64,000 bases of DNA from Agrobacterium vitis (GCF_013337045.2 NZ_CP118259.1:310001-374000), one strand, 5' to 3'; shown: positions 29,601 to 37,767, numbered from the stretch's first letter. The notes: generated by a model not told the origin, from the letters alone. Made by a program: numbers and translations.

Positions 29601-30837
29601 GGTCAGTGAAGGCCTCGGGCTCTGCGGTTTCCTCCAGGCGGGCATCGTCCTCGGCTTCGATCTCATCCTGTTCAGCATCGGCATGGAGATCGGAATCGGG
29701 CAGATCCGTGCTGGCTTGACTGTCCTCGGTCAACGCCGCGTCGGACGTCGCGGGCTGTTCCGCTTCAGCGGGGCTTTCCTCAGGAACGGACAGTTCTTCA
29801 GGCGCGGGCTCGTCTTCAGGCAGGGGCTTGTCTTCAGCATGATCGTCCGGCTGCGGGCTCATCGCATCCGCCTGAGACAGGTCTTCCGGCTCAGGTTCCA
29901 ACTCGTGGATGCTGCCCAGGGCTTCGACCACATCCTCGAACGTCTCCGTCGATCTGGTTTCTTCGGGCTTGGCTTCCTCAGGCTTGCCCTCTTCAACCTC
30001 GACAGCGATTGTATCCGCGGCTGGAAAAGTCTCGGATGGGGGAGGCTCAGAAAGATGGGTCTCAACAGCGGCCACGGCTGGCTCTATCGAAACCTGCGGT
30101 TCGTGGACCTGTGGCGACGTTACGGAAGCCGGGATGGGCTGCTCCTCAGTAAACCCATCCGATGCATCCAGCGTTCCCAGCAGGGTTTCCACTGCAAACA
30201 GCAGGAACATTGCAGGGTCGTCGGCAATTTTGCCAAGCGCTGCGGGCAGGTTGCCGCGCGCGGTCGGAATAGGCCGCTTCATCAGGCCGCCGGGCTGGAC
30301 TTGCGCCATCTGCACGATGGTTTCGATGGTGCGTGGGGTAATGCCGAGCCGGTCGAAATTGCCGGATGCCCGGATCACCGCGCCCTTGCTGTCCAGAAGA
30401 GCCATATGGGTATCGGGATCTTCGAAGCCACGCAGCAGTGCTTCGCTGCGAGCCGAGGCGTCGCGGTAGCTGACCGGCATGGAAAACAGGATGACCACTT
30501 CACCGGGGCGGATCTCCAGCCGTTCCAGCTGGGCTTCAACAGGCACAAGGCGAAAGCCCGAACCAGCCCGCACCACCAACCGGCGCGCTTCGCCCGTCGT
30601 TTTCAACTGCCGGGCCATGGCGGCGATCTGCCGGAAGGTGACATCCTGACGCGGCGGCCCCTGGTCGAGAAAATCGTAAACCGAAGCCGTTCCGAAGAAA
30701 CCCGCTCCGGCGCCATTGGCCCACAGCACCCGTTCCAGATCCGGCGAAAACAGCGCAAGCGCATCTCCACGCGCAAACTTGGCCCTGACCGCGCTATGCA
30801 CGGCGATATCAATGAAGGGGTATTGGATAGCGGGCAT
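26638..30837 (-). CDS. multi-PAS sensor histidine kinase (PdhS/PleC-DivJ type)
   Basis: A 1399-residue soluble kinase. PAS-like regions lie at about residues 20-200, 490-600, 900-1000 and 1050-1160, separated by two very acidic, Pro/Glu/Ser-rich linkers (about 250-480 and 690-900). HisKA carries the phospho-acceptor in VSHEIRTPLNAII (His1176), and the ATPase domain has NILSNAIRFTP, RDTGIGM and GDGTGLGLPL. The C-terminal half matches PdhS/PleC/DivJ kinases that control DivK and the cell cycle in Rhizobiales, which is my inference. Start ATG 30837 has AGG six bases upstream. Confidence 0.85.
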   Translation of the reverse strand: MPAIQYPFIDIAVHSAVRAKFARGDALALFSPDLERVLWANGAGAGFFGTASVYDFLDQGPPRQDVTFRQIAAMARQLKTTGEARRLVVRAGSGFRLVPVEAQLERLEIRPGEVVILFSMPVSYRDASARSEALLRGFEDPDTHMALLDSKGAVIRASGNFDRLGITPRTIETIVQMAQVQPGGLMKRPIPTARGNLPAALGKIADDPAMFLLFAVETLLGTLDASDGFTEEQPIPASVTSPQVHEPQVSIEPAVAAVETHLSEPPPSETFPAADTIAVEVEEGKPEEAKPEETRSTETFEDVVEALGSIHELEPEPEDLSQADAMSPQPDDHAEDKPLPEDEPAPEELSVPEESPAEAEQPATSDAALTEDSQASTDLPDSDLHADAEQDEIEAEDDARLEETAEPEAFTDPADQPDESEAETEASSADAFEQDEERETEPASYSAEETPELPETVSEQAARQEETTQQDFAFTPTMRAARFVWKVDALGCFSEVSPEFAKAVGPRSAAIEGQTFADLAALFNLDPDGKIVELLKKRDTWSGKTIYWPIEGTSLKVPVDLAALPTYTRNRDFDGFRGFGVVRLADCIEDIDKVGLTLSAPLDQASKAEQVAQADPQQDMRNDVAAPAEVENADTIPVPERVEEQVAERQEVPALIISAPAPLPQAENIVQLKPRNFGREGLSPAEHATFQEIARRLDALGAKSADGSHDLSPKKRRDDKPALEDQKPSAVDAADAEKRKPDADAAGVTPEATDTTVPSPRAERDSLPENDNTKPDPATDLSESQASEEVDDEVIDESTSAEDGDEPADVVSDQEEDFSAETVVEFLAPSAGDEVSANTNDVAEDGKSAADEMILPVASVPGALLPRPPRDVVFSPDVLDMLPVALLAHRGDTLIHANPEFLALTGYADLGALAQAGGLDVLLQRDDVVQGDNPQDDQPGTDDARRDGRLVVVRADDALVPVSARLQSIRWEEASALLLALVPQAPAKPAETPVADHTPLPVSDAGDGSQPGLDHPTRLDAVEHTGLRIEVEELRSILETATDGVVTISTDGEIRSVNGAASALFNYDEEDIRGKPFVTLFAHESQRAILDYLGGLTGHGVASVLNDGREVIGRESSGGFIPLFMTIGRLSSSNGFCAVIRDITQWKRTEEELRSAKRAAETANAHKTDFLARVSHEIRTPLNAIIGFADIMADERFGPIGHGRYAEYAADIGRSGRHVLDIVNDLLDISKIEAGEMDLDFIAVGLNETVSEAVAIVQPQANGQRVIIRTALSQSVPNVVADMRSIKQIVLNILSNAIRFTPSGGQIIVSTNYEPNGSVTLRIRDTGIGMTRAELEQAMKPFRQVSPGGARLRGDGTGLGLPLTKAMVDANRASFAIQSTPNEGTLVEITFPSPRVLAG

Positions 30838-30965
30838 GGTCAACCTGTCGAGCTTTTTCGCCGGCACTGTTCTGAATTAACAGATTTTTAATAACTTCGC
30901 ACCCCCTCCGGGTCCAGCGAAGAGCGCCTCTATCGCCAAACAGGGTTAATGTGAGTAAATATTTT

Positions 30966-31000
30966 ATTGTGCACCGCAACATAATATTGCAACGCACAAT
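30966..31000. promoter_or_regulatory. double TGC-N3-GCA operator, probable PhaR site
   Basis: Within a 35-bp imperfect palindrome, ATTGTGC-N3-GCAA is mirrored by TTGC-N3-GCACAAT. It contains two TGCNNNGCA boxes (30970-30978 and 30988-30996), spaced 18 bp. PhaR/PhbF repressors of PHB granule genes bind TGC-N3-GCA-like sites, and the phasin gene starts 71 bp downstream, with a TATATAG promoter element between. Confidence 0.65.
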
Positions 31001-31070
31001 AAATCTTGCTATATAGCCTCTATCGAAAAACACCGGGCTGCAACGATCAGCCCCTTCCAAGGAGTTCATC

Positions 31071-31520
31071 ATGGCTACCAATTCGAAATCCACCCCTTTC
31101 TCTGCTGCTGCTTTCGATCCTGCAAAGATTTCCGACAGCCTGCGCGACTTCACTGAGAAGGGCGCTGCTCAGTCCAAGGAAGCCTATGCCAAGATGAAGA
31201 CCGCTGCCGAAGACGCCACCAAGACGGTTGAAGCCACCTTGCAGAGCGCCCAGAGCGGCAGCATGGAACTTGGCCTCAAGGCTATCGACGCCCTGCGCAC
31301 CAATGCCGAGCTGTCCCTGTCGCATATGGAAGCCCTGATGGGTGTCAAGTCTGTTGCTGAGCTGGTCGAATTGCAGACCGCGTTCATCCGCAAGCAGGCT
31401 GAAGTCACCGTCGAGCAGGCCAAGGCCATGCAGGAAACCGTCAAGAAGGTTGCCGAAACCGTGGCAAAGCCCGGCAAGGAAGCCGCTGAAAAGGCAATGT
31501 CCACCTTCAAGGTCTCCTGA
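31071..31520 (+). CDS. phasin family protein
   Basis: A 149-residue amphipathic helical protein that coats polyhydroxybutyrate granules. Phasin_2 features are clear: KISDSLRDFTEKGAAQSKEA, ATKTVEATLQSAQSGSMELG, and MGVKSVAELVELQTAFIRKQ near residue 90, with a Lys/Ala-rich C-terminal helix. It has AAGGAG seven bases before the ATG. It stands alone between a probable PhaR operator and a terminator, so it is a single-gene transcript probably induced when PHB granules titrate the repressor. Confidence 0.93.
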   Translation: MATNSKSTPFSAAAFDPAKISDSLRDFTEKGAAQSKEAYAKMKTAAEDATKTVEATLQSAQSGSMELGLKAIDALRTNAELSLSHMEALMGVKSVAELVELQTAFIRKQAEVTVEQAKAMQETVKKVAETVAKPGKEAAEKAMSTFKVS

Positions 31521-31550
31521 TCTTTTCGGTCACATATCGATGAAGATGAG

Positions 31551-31576
31551 AGGGTCGGTTCGTCCGGCCCTTTTTA
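31551..31576 (+). terminator. terminator after phasin gene
   Basis: AGGGTCGG-TTCGT-CCGGCCCT followed by TTTTATT is an intrinsic hairpin with one G-U pair, 30 bp after the phasin stop. Confidence 0.9.
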
Positions 31577-31685
31577 TTGCCGTCGCCGCCAGTGATCTGT
31601 AAATAAATGGGGAAGCGCAAAAAGGGGCTTGAAAAATTCTCCCATGCCCCGTATGTGACCCCTCGAAAGCGCTAGCGCTTGATGT

Positions 31686-31762
31686 GCGGTTGTAGCTCAG
31701 TTGGTTAGAGCGCAGGTTTGTGGCACCTGAGGTCGGAGGTTCGAGACCCCCCAACCGTACCA
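31686..31762 (+). tRNA. tRNA-His(GTG)
   Basis: Full cloverleaf with acceptor GCGGTTG paired with CAACCGT, D arm GCTC/GAGC, anticodon loop TTGTGGC giving GTG, T arm with TTCGAGA, then ACCA encoded. The discriminator is A73 and position 72 is U; read this way there is no extra G at -1. That is the known alphaproteobacterial departure from the universal tRNA-His rule. A 14-bp perfect palindrome, AAGCGCTAGCGCTT, lies at 31667-31680 just upstream. Confidence 0.95.
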
Positions 31763-31825
31763 TTTCTTCCACAATGTTTTCAGATCATCTGCTCACAGAC
31801 CGTTAAGTCGGTTTCGGCTGGGACA

Positions 31826-32494
31826 TTACATCTGTCCTGTCACCAGATAATACACCCCCGCGACCACGATCAGCCCGCCCAGCGCCCGTACCACAAGGCC
31901 GTTATACAGCCGCCCCAACCCGTAGCCGATGGCGATGCCGAGGATGTGGATCATGCCGGTGGCGACGACGAAACCGACAGTGTAGGCGGCGGGGTCGGTG
32001 GCGTTGGGGGCCATTTTGCCGTGGGGATAGCCATGGAACAGCGCAAACAGCGCGATGATCGCCAGGGAGGCGAATTCGGGGGCTTTCCAGTGGGCAGCGA
32101 TGGCAGCGCCCAGTGCCAGTAGTGACAGCGCTATGCCACCGGAAATCACCGGATCGGGAATGTCGGCCAGCATGCCGATCACGCCGCCAATGCACATGAT
32201 CAGCGGGAAGGTGGCGGGCAGGGTCCAGACGGAGCGGCCACCCATCTGCGCGCCCCAGAGACCGACCGCCAGCATGGCCAGGAAGTGATCGGCGCCCAGC
32301 AATGGATGCTCGAACCCGCTGCCGAATCCGCCCATTGGGCCACCCAGAACATGGGCAAAGGCCGGGGCGGCGCTGCCCGCAAAGCCCAGCAAGACGATAG
32401 ACAGGCGCAAGGGTAATCCTTTGATTGCCCTGAAACGTCTCAGAAAATGCTTTTGGAAATGGCCCGGGATTTTTCCTGGATGAAATGCGGTCAT
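31826..32494 (-). CDS. HupE/UreJ family metal permease
   Basis: A 222-residue membrane protein with a signal peptide ending SAAPAFA, so the mature N-terminus is His. The HupE core, GFGSGFEHPLLGADHFLAML, is followed by six hydrophobic helices and HGYPHG. HupE/UreJ proteins import nickel (for urease or hydrogenase) or cobalt. Neither enzyme is nearby. It is convergent with tRNA-His and divergent from a paralogue that starts 250 bp away. The ATG has a weak ribosome site, so the start could be further inside. Confidence 0.85.
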   Translation of the reverse strand: MTAFHPGKIPGHFQKHFLRRFRAIKGLPLRLSIVLLGFAGSAAPAFAHVLGGPMGGFGSGFEHPLLGADHFLAMLAVGLWGAQMGGRSVWTLPATFPLIMCIGGVIGMLADIPDPVISGGIALSLLALGAAIAAHWKAPEFASLAIIALFALFHGYPHGKMAPNATDPAAYTVGFVVATGMIHILGIAIGYGLGRLYNGLVVRALGGLIVVAGVYYLVTGQM

Positions 32495-32743
32495 TGTCGC
32501 TTTGCCCTTGCCGTTTTTTGGAAGATTGGCCTGTAGCTGGAAAATATGGGGTATAAGTGACGGTCAGAGCGCTGACAACGTTCGGCTGTTATCGTCGACG
32601 CTTTCTTTCTGGTTTGATCAGGTGCAAACAGGTTCCATGCATTTCGCGACCACAATTTGGTCGCAGAAACAGTCTGCATAAGGTGGCAGCCAAGCCAGAG
32701 CAGGACAGAGACGCAGCGCAAGCATCAATTCGGGAGATCGGAC
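32495..32743. other. divergent promoter region of the two hupE genes
   Basis: 249 bp between the divergent paralogues. I looked for a cobalamin riboswitch (B12 box) and a Zur palindrome because HupE genes are often under such control and saw neither. It contains a CGACCACAATTTGGTCG inverted repeat at about 32647-32663, a possible regulatory or structural element. Confidence 0.45.
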
Positions 32744-33352
32744 ATGCGGGAAAACTTTAAACGTCAGATCGTCGGGGCCGGGCGGCTTGCCTCTGTCGCA
32801 TTGCTTGTCGCCTTGATGCCGGGCATGGCCGAGGCGCATATCGTCCAGGGCGGTGCCGGTGGGTTCCTGCAAGGCTTCGAGCATCCATTGTCGGGTGCCG
32901 ATCATCTTCTGGCGATGTTTTCCGTCGGTCTCTGGGGCGCACAACTGGGTGGCCGCAATGTCTGGGCGCTGCCAATTACCTTTCCGCTGATCATGGTGCT
33001 GGGTGGCATTCTCGGCATTGCCGGTGTGCCGTTGCCAGCGATTGAAACCGGCATTGCGCTCTCCATCGTCGTGCTGGGTGCCGCGATTGCGCTGGTCTGG
33101 CGGCCGCCGGAATGGCTGGCGCTGACGGTTATCGGCCTGTTTGCCATCTGCCACGGCTATGCGCACGGCGCCGAATTGCCAATTGCTGCCGATCCCGCTG
33201 ATTTTGCCATCGGCTTCGTGATTGCCACCGGCCTGATTCATCTGGCCGGTATTGCCGTCGGGCTTGGTGTGTCGCGGGCCTTGGGCGAGCGCATGGTCCG
33301 TATTCCCGGCGGGCTGATCGCCATCGGCGGCCTTTATTTCCTTGTGACCTGA
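32744..33352 (+). CDS. HupE/UreJ family metal permease
   Basis: A 202-residue paralogue of the divergent gene. Its signal peptide ends GMAEA, leaving His at the mature N-terminus; LQGFEHPLSGADHLLAMFSV is the HupE metal-binding core and HGYAHGAELP the second His motif. Probable nickel or cobalt import at the inner membrane. ATG 32744 has GGAG eight bases upstream. Its stop overlaps the next start (TGATG), so it is translationally coupled to the membrane protein and DUF1007 genes. Confidence 0.88.
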   Translation: MRENFKRQIVGAGRLASVALLVALMPGMAEAHIVQGGAGGFLQGFEHPLSGADHLLAMFSVGLWGAQLGGRNVWALPITFPLIMVLGGILGIAGVPLPAIETGIALSIVVLGAAIALVWRPPEWLALTVIGLFAICHGYAHGAELPIAADPADFAIGFVIATGLIHLAGIAVGLGVSRALGERMVRIPGGLIAIGGLYFLVT

Positions 33353-34143
33353 TGGCAAAGCCGGGCATGCCCCTTGCTGGTCATCTGACTGTGGGTCTAG
33401 CCCTTGCAGCCCTGCTTGGGGCAATCGGGATCTGCGCGTCGGCAGTGTGGACCTGGCTTGACCAGGAGACGCTGGACCATTGGCTGCTATCGACCACGTT
33501 TACCATTGAACGCCTGCTGCCCTTGATCGGCACCGGCTTCATCCTGGGGCAATTGCCGAGACGGCGGTTGCCGCTGGCTCTGCTGGTGCTGGTGGCGGGC
33601 CTTGTCGCCGGTTTTGTCTGGCGCGATATCTGGATGCAGCTTCTGGCGCCTTTGCCCGCAGCGCCCAGCCATTTCTTTCTGGTTGGCCCCTTGGCCTGCC
33701 TGTTGGCGGGGGTAATGCTGGTTTTGCCATTGCCGCTGCGGTTCTGGTCCGGTCTGGTGTTATTGCCCGTGCTTGGGATCGCTCTTTCTCTGGCGATCTC
33801 TTTTTCCGATCCAAGCCTGCATGACCGGCTCTATTTGCCCTTGGCGCTGTCTGCCGCGCTCTGGCTGGTGCTGGTGTCCGGTCTTGTCGCTGGTATCGTC
33901 ACCGCCGCCTGGACCAGGATTGCCTCGCGGGTTTATGGCAGCTGGTTGCTTGCCATCGGCATGCTGTATGGCGGTGCTTACATGGCCTCGAAACAGACCA
34001 CACTGACCCCGCCGCCCTTCGCGGAGCCTCCGGCGGCCAGCGATGATTTTTCAGGTTTTGAGCCCCTGTTCAAAACACTGGACCGCTATGGTCCGCAGAG
34101 ACCGGTGCTGGGGCCGGATTCGGGTGAGGGGAGGGTGCCATGA
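33352..34143 (+). CDS. multi-pass membrane protein of the HupE locus
   Basis: A 263-residue protein with about seven hydrophobic helices (for example LTVGLALAALLGAIGICASA and PLALLVLVAGLVAGFVW), plus a Pro-rich C-terminal tail that looks cytoplasmic or periplasmic. The start overlaps the stop of hupE and its end overlaps the start of the DUF1007 gene, so it is part of the same transport operon. I do not recognise the family; it could be an auxiliary subunit of the metal importer. Confidence 0.75.
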   Translation: MAKPGMPLAGHLTVGLALAALLGAIGICASAVWTWLDQETLDHWLLSTTFTIERLLPLIGTGFILGQLPRRRLPLALLVLVAGLVAGFVWRDIWMQLLAPLPAAPSHFFLVGPLACLLAGVMLVLPLPLRFWSGLVLLPVLGIALSLAISFSDPSLHDRLYLPLALSAALWLVLVSGLVAGIVTAAWTRIASRVYGSWLLAIGMLYGGAYMASKQTTLTPPPFAEPPAASDDFSGFEPLFKTLDRYGPQRPVLGPDSGEGRVP

Positions 34144-34760
34144 GCCGTTTGCCACTTGCCTTTCGCCGGAAAACCGCGCTTGCAGCCACGCTGGCTCTCG
34201 GCCTGCTGCCTGCTTCTCCCGTGCTGGCGCATCCAGACATCGCCATCACGCTGAGGGTGCTGTTCGATATGCGCCGTGGCGTGTTGACGGGGCTCGGGGA
34301 AAGCTGGTCTTTCGATGCCAATTACAGCCGCGTTCTGCTGGATCGCTATGACAGAGACCGCAACAGTCAGTTTACCGCCGAGGAGGCCTCGGCCCTGCGT
34401 GACAAGCTGATTGCCGATCTTGGCCGCAAGCGGTTTTTCACGGAATTGTCGGTGGATGGAAGGCAGGCGGCGCGGTTGCAGCCGGTGGGCTTTACCGCTG
34501 AGATCCATGGGACTGTCGTGACTGTCACCTTTGCTTTCAGCCTGGCCGGACCGGTGGACCTGCGCGGCAAAAGCCTCGACCTGGAGGTCAAGGACAAGGA
34601 TTATGTCGCCGCTTTCCGCTTGGCCGAGGCCGGTGGGCTTCAGATTCGCGGCGATGGTGGTCAATGCCGGACCAGCCGCGCGCCAAACCCGGCCCATGCC
34701 TTTTTCGCCGGGCTGGTCGTGCCGGAGCGGATAACCCTGACCTGCGATGCTCCCTTATAA
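34140..34760 (+). CDS. DUF1007 family periplasmic protein
   Basis: A 206-residue exported protein. The signal peptide ends SPVLA, giving a mature HPDIAITLRVLFDMRRG, the characteristic His-Pro start of DUF1007. DRYDRDRNSQFTAEE resembles an EF-hand-like loop. DUF1007 proteins accompany nickel/cobalt or zinc transporters and may bind the metal in the periplasm; here the neighbours are HupE permeases, which fits. It overlaps the upstream gene by 4 bp. Confidence 0.88.
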   Translation: MSRLPLAFRRKTALAATLALGLLPASPVLAHPDIAITLRVLFDMRRGVLTGLGESWSFDANYSRVLLDRYDRDRNSQFTAEEASALRDKLIADLGRKRFFTELSVDGRQAARLQPVGFTAEIHGTVVTVTFAFSLAGPVDLRGKSLDLEVKDKDYVAAFRLAEAGGLQIRGDGGQCRTSRAPNPAHAFFAGLVVPERITLTCDAPL

Positions 34761-34769
34761 AGAACCAGT

Positions 34770-35198
34770 TTAATCCAGCACTGTGGTCACAAATTCCGGG
34801 CTGCCGGAAAGGGTGTTGCTGACGGTGCAGATCTCGTGCTCGGCCCGGTCGGCAATCGCCTTGCGGATCTCTGCGTCAATATCGCCCCGGATGGTCAGGG
34901 TGATGTCGAACCTTGCGACCCGTGACAGGCCGTCTTTTGCTTTTTCGCCGGTGACGGAAGCGGTAATTGCGGTGATCTTGTCCATCACCCCCATCTCGCT
35001 GGCGGCAAGGCGGGCGCTGATCGTCAGGCATCCAGCCAGCGAGGCGTAGAGCAAGTCCAGCGGGTTGAAGCCCGCTTGCGACGGGCCGGTGACGATGGAC
35101 AGCTCGCCGCCGGTGGCCGAGGTGATCTGCGGAAAACCGGTGCGGCCGATCACGGCGGTGGCGCCCATCGGGCGGGCTCTCATCTTGATCTCGGCCAT
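34770..35198 (-). CDS. OsmC family peroxiredoxin-like protein
   Basis: A 142-residue OsmC/Ohr-family protein that reduces organic hydroperoxides with two reactive cysteines. Cys57 lies in LDLLYASLAGCLTISARL and Cys124 in AEHEICTVSNTLSGSP, the expected pair. It belongs to the YhfA-like OsmC subgroup rather than Ohr. It is convergent with DUF1007 (9 bp apart) and lies 14 bp after the LysR gene on the same strand, hence probably in one transcript with it. Confidence 0.88.
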   Translation of the reverse strand: MAEIKMRARPMGATAVIGRTGFPQITSATGGELSIVTGPSQAGFNPLDLLYASLAGCLTISARLAASEMGVMDKITAITASVTGEKAKDGLSRVARFDITLTIRGDIDAEIRKAIADRAEHEICTVSNTLSGSPEFVTTVLD

Positions 35199-35212
35199 GG
35201 TGCTTATCCTAC

Positions 35213-36094
35213 CTATAAAAAGATATCGCGATCCTGATCGACCCGCTCGCGTAAGTAATCCACGACGGTGCGAATGCGGGCCAGATCGCGCAGGCTCTCA
35301 TGATAGGTGGTCCAATAGGCGCGGTGCAAGGTGATGTCGGGCAGAATGCGGACCAGGTCATCATGCTGTCGCGCGATGTAGCTGTGCAAAATACCAATGC
35401 CAGCGCCTGCCAGCACCGCTTCCGTCTGGCCGATGGCGGAGGAGATCTCAAAGCTGGCGTTCCAGTTGCGCATGATTTCGCCGGTAAAATTCAGCGATGG
35501 CGTGAAGATCAGGTCTTCCACATATCCAATGCGGTGATGGTCCTTAAGGGCCTCCACTGTCTCGGGCAGGCCATGGCGTTCAATATACAGGCGGGAGGCA
35601 TAAAGCGCCAAGGTGTAATCGGTCAGATGGGCCGAGACGAGGCGCCCCTGATCGGGCCGCTCCAGCGTCACGGCAATATCGGCCTCGCGTTGTGACAGCG
35701 AAAACGAGCGTGGCACCGGCACCAGCTGGATTTTCAGCTCCGGATGTCGCTCAATCAAATCCCCCAGCTTGGAGGCCAGAAAAAACACGCCAAACCCATC
35801 GGGCGCGCCAATGCGCACCGTGCCTGCCACCTTGGCATCGGTGCGGCCAAGGCGGGCTTGGGCTTCCAGCATTTCGGTTTCCATCCGCTCGGCGGAGGTG
35901 AGGAACGTCTCACCTTCAGCCGTCAGCTCGCAGCCATTGGTGCGGCGCACGAACAGCCGGGTTTTCAGCGCATCCTCCAGCGCCGTCAACCGACGTGACA
36001 GGGTGGCATGGTTCAGCCCCAGCCTGCGCGATGCCGCCAGAATCTGGCCGGTGCGGGCAATGGCCAGAAAAATGCGCACATCATCCCAGTTCAT
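35213..36094 (-). CDS. LysR family transcriptional regulator
   Basis: A 293-residue regulator with winged helix NWDDVRIFLAIARTGQILAA, LNHATLSRRLTALEDALKTR, and a substrate-binding domain. Its position divergent from the methylmalonate-semialdehyde dehydrogenase gene, with a 112-bp shared region, makes that gene the likely target. The ATG at 36094 has AAAGG seven bases upstream, so the TTG two codons before is unlikely. Confidence 0.9.
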   Translation of the reverse strand: MNWDDVRIFLAIARTGQILAASRRLGLNHATLSRRLTALEDALKTRLFVRRTNGCELTAEGETFLTSAERMETEMLEAQARLGRTDAKVAGTVRIGAPDGFGVFFLASKLGDLIERHPELKIQLVPVPRSFSLSQREADIAVTLERPDQGRLVSAHLTDYTLALYASRLYIERHGLPETVEALKDHHRIGYVEDLIFTPSLNFTGEIMRNWNASFEISSAIGQTEAVLAGAGIGILHSYIARQHDDLVRILPDITLHRAYWTTYHESLRDLARIRTVVDYLRERVDQDRDIFL

Positions 36095-36206
36095 GGGCAA
36101 GCCTTTACTCTATTTTCGCACAACGGATGCGTAAAGCATCGCGTTGCGTTGTGCAATTTAAAGCGCAATAGTGGGGCATCAAAAAAACCACTCAGGAGGA
36201 TCACCC

Positions 36207-37703
36207 ATGTATCAGATCGGGCATTTCATCGGCGGCAAGACTGTGGCTGGCACCTCTGGCCGCAAGCAGCCGATTTTCAACCCTGCCACGGGTGAAGTGC
36301 AGGGCGAAATCTCGCTGGCCAGCGCAGACGAGTTGAATGCGGCGGTGGAAAACGCCAAGGCTGCCCAGCCGAAATGGGCTGCCACCAATCCGCAGCGTCG
36401 CGCTCGCGTGTTCATGAAATTCGTGGAATTGCTCAACACCCATATGGACGAGCTGGCCGAAATGCTGTCGCGCGAGCATGGCAAGACCATTGAAGACGCC
36501 AGGGGCGATATCGTCCGAGGTCTGGAAGTCTGCGAATTCGTCATCGGCATTCCGCATCTGTCGAAGAGCGAGTTTACCGAAGGCGCCGGCCCGAACATTG
36601 ATATGTATTCCATCCGTCAGGCTGTCGGCATTGGCGCTGGCATTACGCCGTTCAACTTTCCGGCGATGATCCCGATGTGGATGTTTGCCCCGGCGATTGC
36701 CTGCGGCAATGCCTTTATCCTCAAGCCTTCCGAGCGCGATCCGTCCGTGCCGATGCGCCTTGCCGAATTGATGATCGAGGCTGGTCTGCCTGCTGGCATT
36801 CTCAACGTCGTTAATGGCGACAAATCAGCTGTTGATGGCCTGCTGACCCATCCCGATATCGGCGCAATCTCCTTCGTCGGCTCCACCCCGATTGCCCGTT
36901 ACGTCTATGGTACGGCAGCGGCCAACGGCAAGCGCGCCCAGTGCTTCGGCGGCGCCAAGAACCATATGATCATCATGCCCGATGCCGATCTGGATCAGGC
37001 TGCCAATGCGCTGATGGGCGCGGGCTACGGTTCAGCCGGGGAACGCTGCATGGCGATTTCGGTTGCCGTTCCTGTTGGTGATGAAACCGCCGACCGGTTG
37101 ATCGCCAAGCTGACCCCGATGATCGAAAGCCTGCGCATCGGACCCTATACCGATGACAAGGCTGACATGGGGCCTGTCATCACCAAGGAAGCGCGTGACC
37201 GCATTCTGGGCCTGATCGACAGTGGCGTGGACGCCGGTGCCAAGCTGGTCGTCGATGGCCGCGACTTCAAGCTTCAGGGCTATGAAAACGGCAATTTCGT
37301 CGGCGGCTGCCTGTTCGACAACGTTACCCCTGATATGGACATCTACAAGACCGAAATCTTCGGACCGGTTCTCTCGGTGGTACGCGCCAAGAACTATGAG
37401 GAAGCCATCGACCTGCCGATGAAGCATGAATACGGCAATGGCGTTGCCATCTATACCCGCGACGGCGATGCGGCGCGCGATTTCGCCAGCCGTATCAATA
37501 TCGGCATGGTCGGCATCAATGTGCCGATTCCAGTGCCGCTGGCCTATCACTCCTTCGGCGGCTGGAAGGCTTCTTCCTTCGGCGACCTCAACCAGCACGG
37601 TACCGACTCGATCAAATTCTGGACCCGCACCAAGACCGTCACCAGCCGCTGGCCTTCAGGAATTAAAGACGGTGCTGAATTTGTCATGCCGACGATGAAA
37701 TGA
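36207..37703 (+). CDS. mmsA: CoA-acylating methylmalonate-semialdehyde dehydrogenase
   Basis: A 498-residue aldehyde dehydrogenase that converts (methyl)malonate semialdehyde to propionyl-CoA or acetyl-CoA, in valine, inositol and beta-alanine catabolism. Cys281 in GSAGERCMAIS is catalytic; GITPFNFPAMIPMWMFAPAI and FVGSTPIARYVY are family signatures. ATG 36207 is seven bases after AGGAGG, so the 12 codons upstream are not translated. It is divergent from a LysR gene and ends in a terminator, so it is a single-gene unit. Confidence 0.95.
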   Translation: MYQIGHFIGGKTVAGTSGRKQPIFNPATGEVQGEISLASADELNAAVENAKAAQPKWAATNPQRRARVFMKFVELLNTHMDELAEMLSREHGKTIEDARGDIVRGLEVCEFVIGIPHLSKSEFTEGAGPNIDMYSIRQAVGIGAGITPFNFPAMIPMWMFAPAIACGNAFILKPSERDPSVPMRLAELMIEAGLPAGILNVVNGDKSAVDGLLTHPDIGAISFVGSTPIARYVYGTAAANGKRAQCFGGAKNHMIIMPDADLDQAANALMGAGYGSAGERCMAISVAVPVGDETADRLIAKLTPMIESLRIGPYTDDKADMGPVITKEARDRILGLIDSGVDAGAKLVVDGRDFKLQGYENGNFVGGCLFDNVTPDMDIYKTEIFGPVLSVVRAKNYEEAIDLPMKHEYGNGVAIYTRDGDAARDFASRINIGMVGINVPIPVPLAYHSFGGWKASSFGDLNQHGTDSIKFWTRTKTVTSRWPSGIKDGAEFVMPTMK

Positions 37704-37735
37704 TGACGTAAGACGTCGCACCAAAAATTATCACC

Positions 37736-37767
37736 AAGGCGGGTCCCCAACGGCCCGCCTTTTTTCG
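37736..37767 (+). terminator. terminator after mmsA
   Basis: GGCGGG, a loop, CCCGCC and then TTTTTT, about 33 bp after the mmsA stop, form a strong intrinsic terminator. Confidence 0.9.

Noticed and set aside
32495..32743. Cobalamin riboswitch upstream of hupE
   Set aside because: No B12 box (AGCCAGGAGACCTGCC-like) or matching stems in either orientation.
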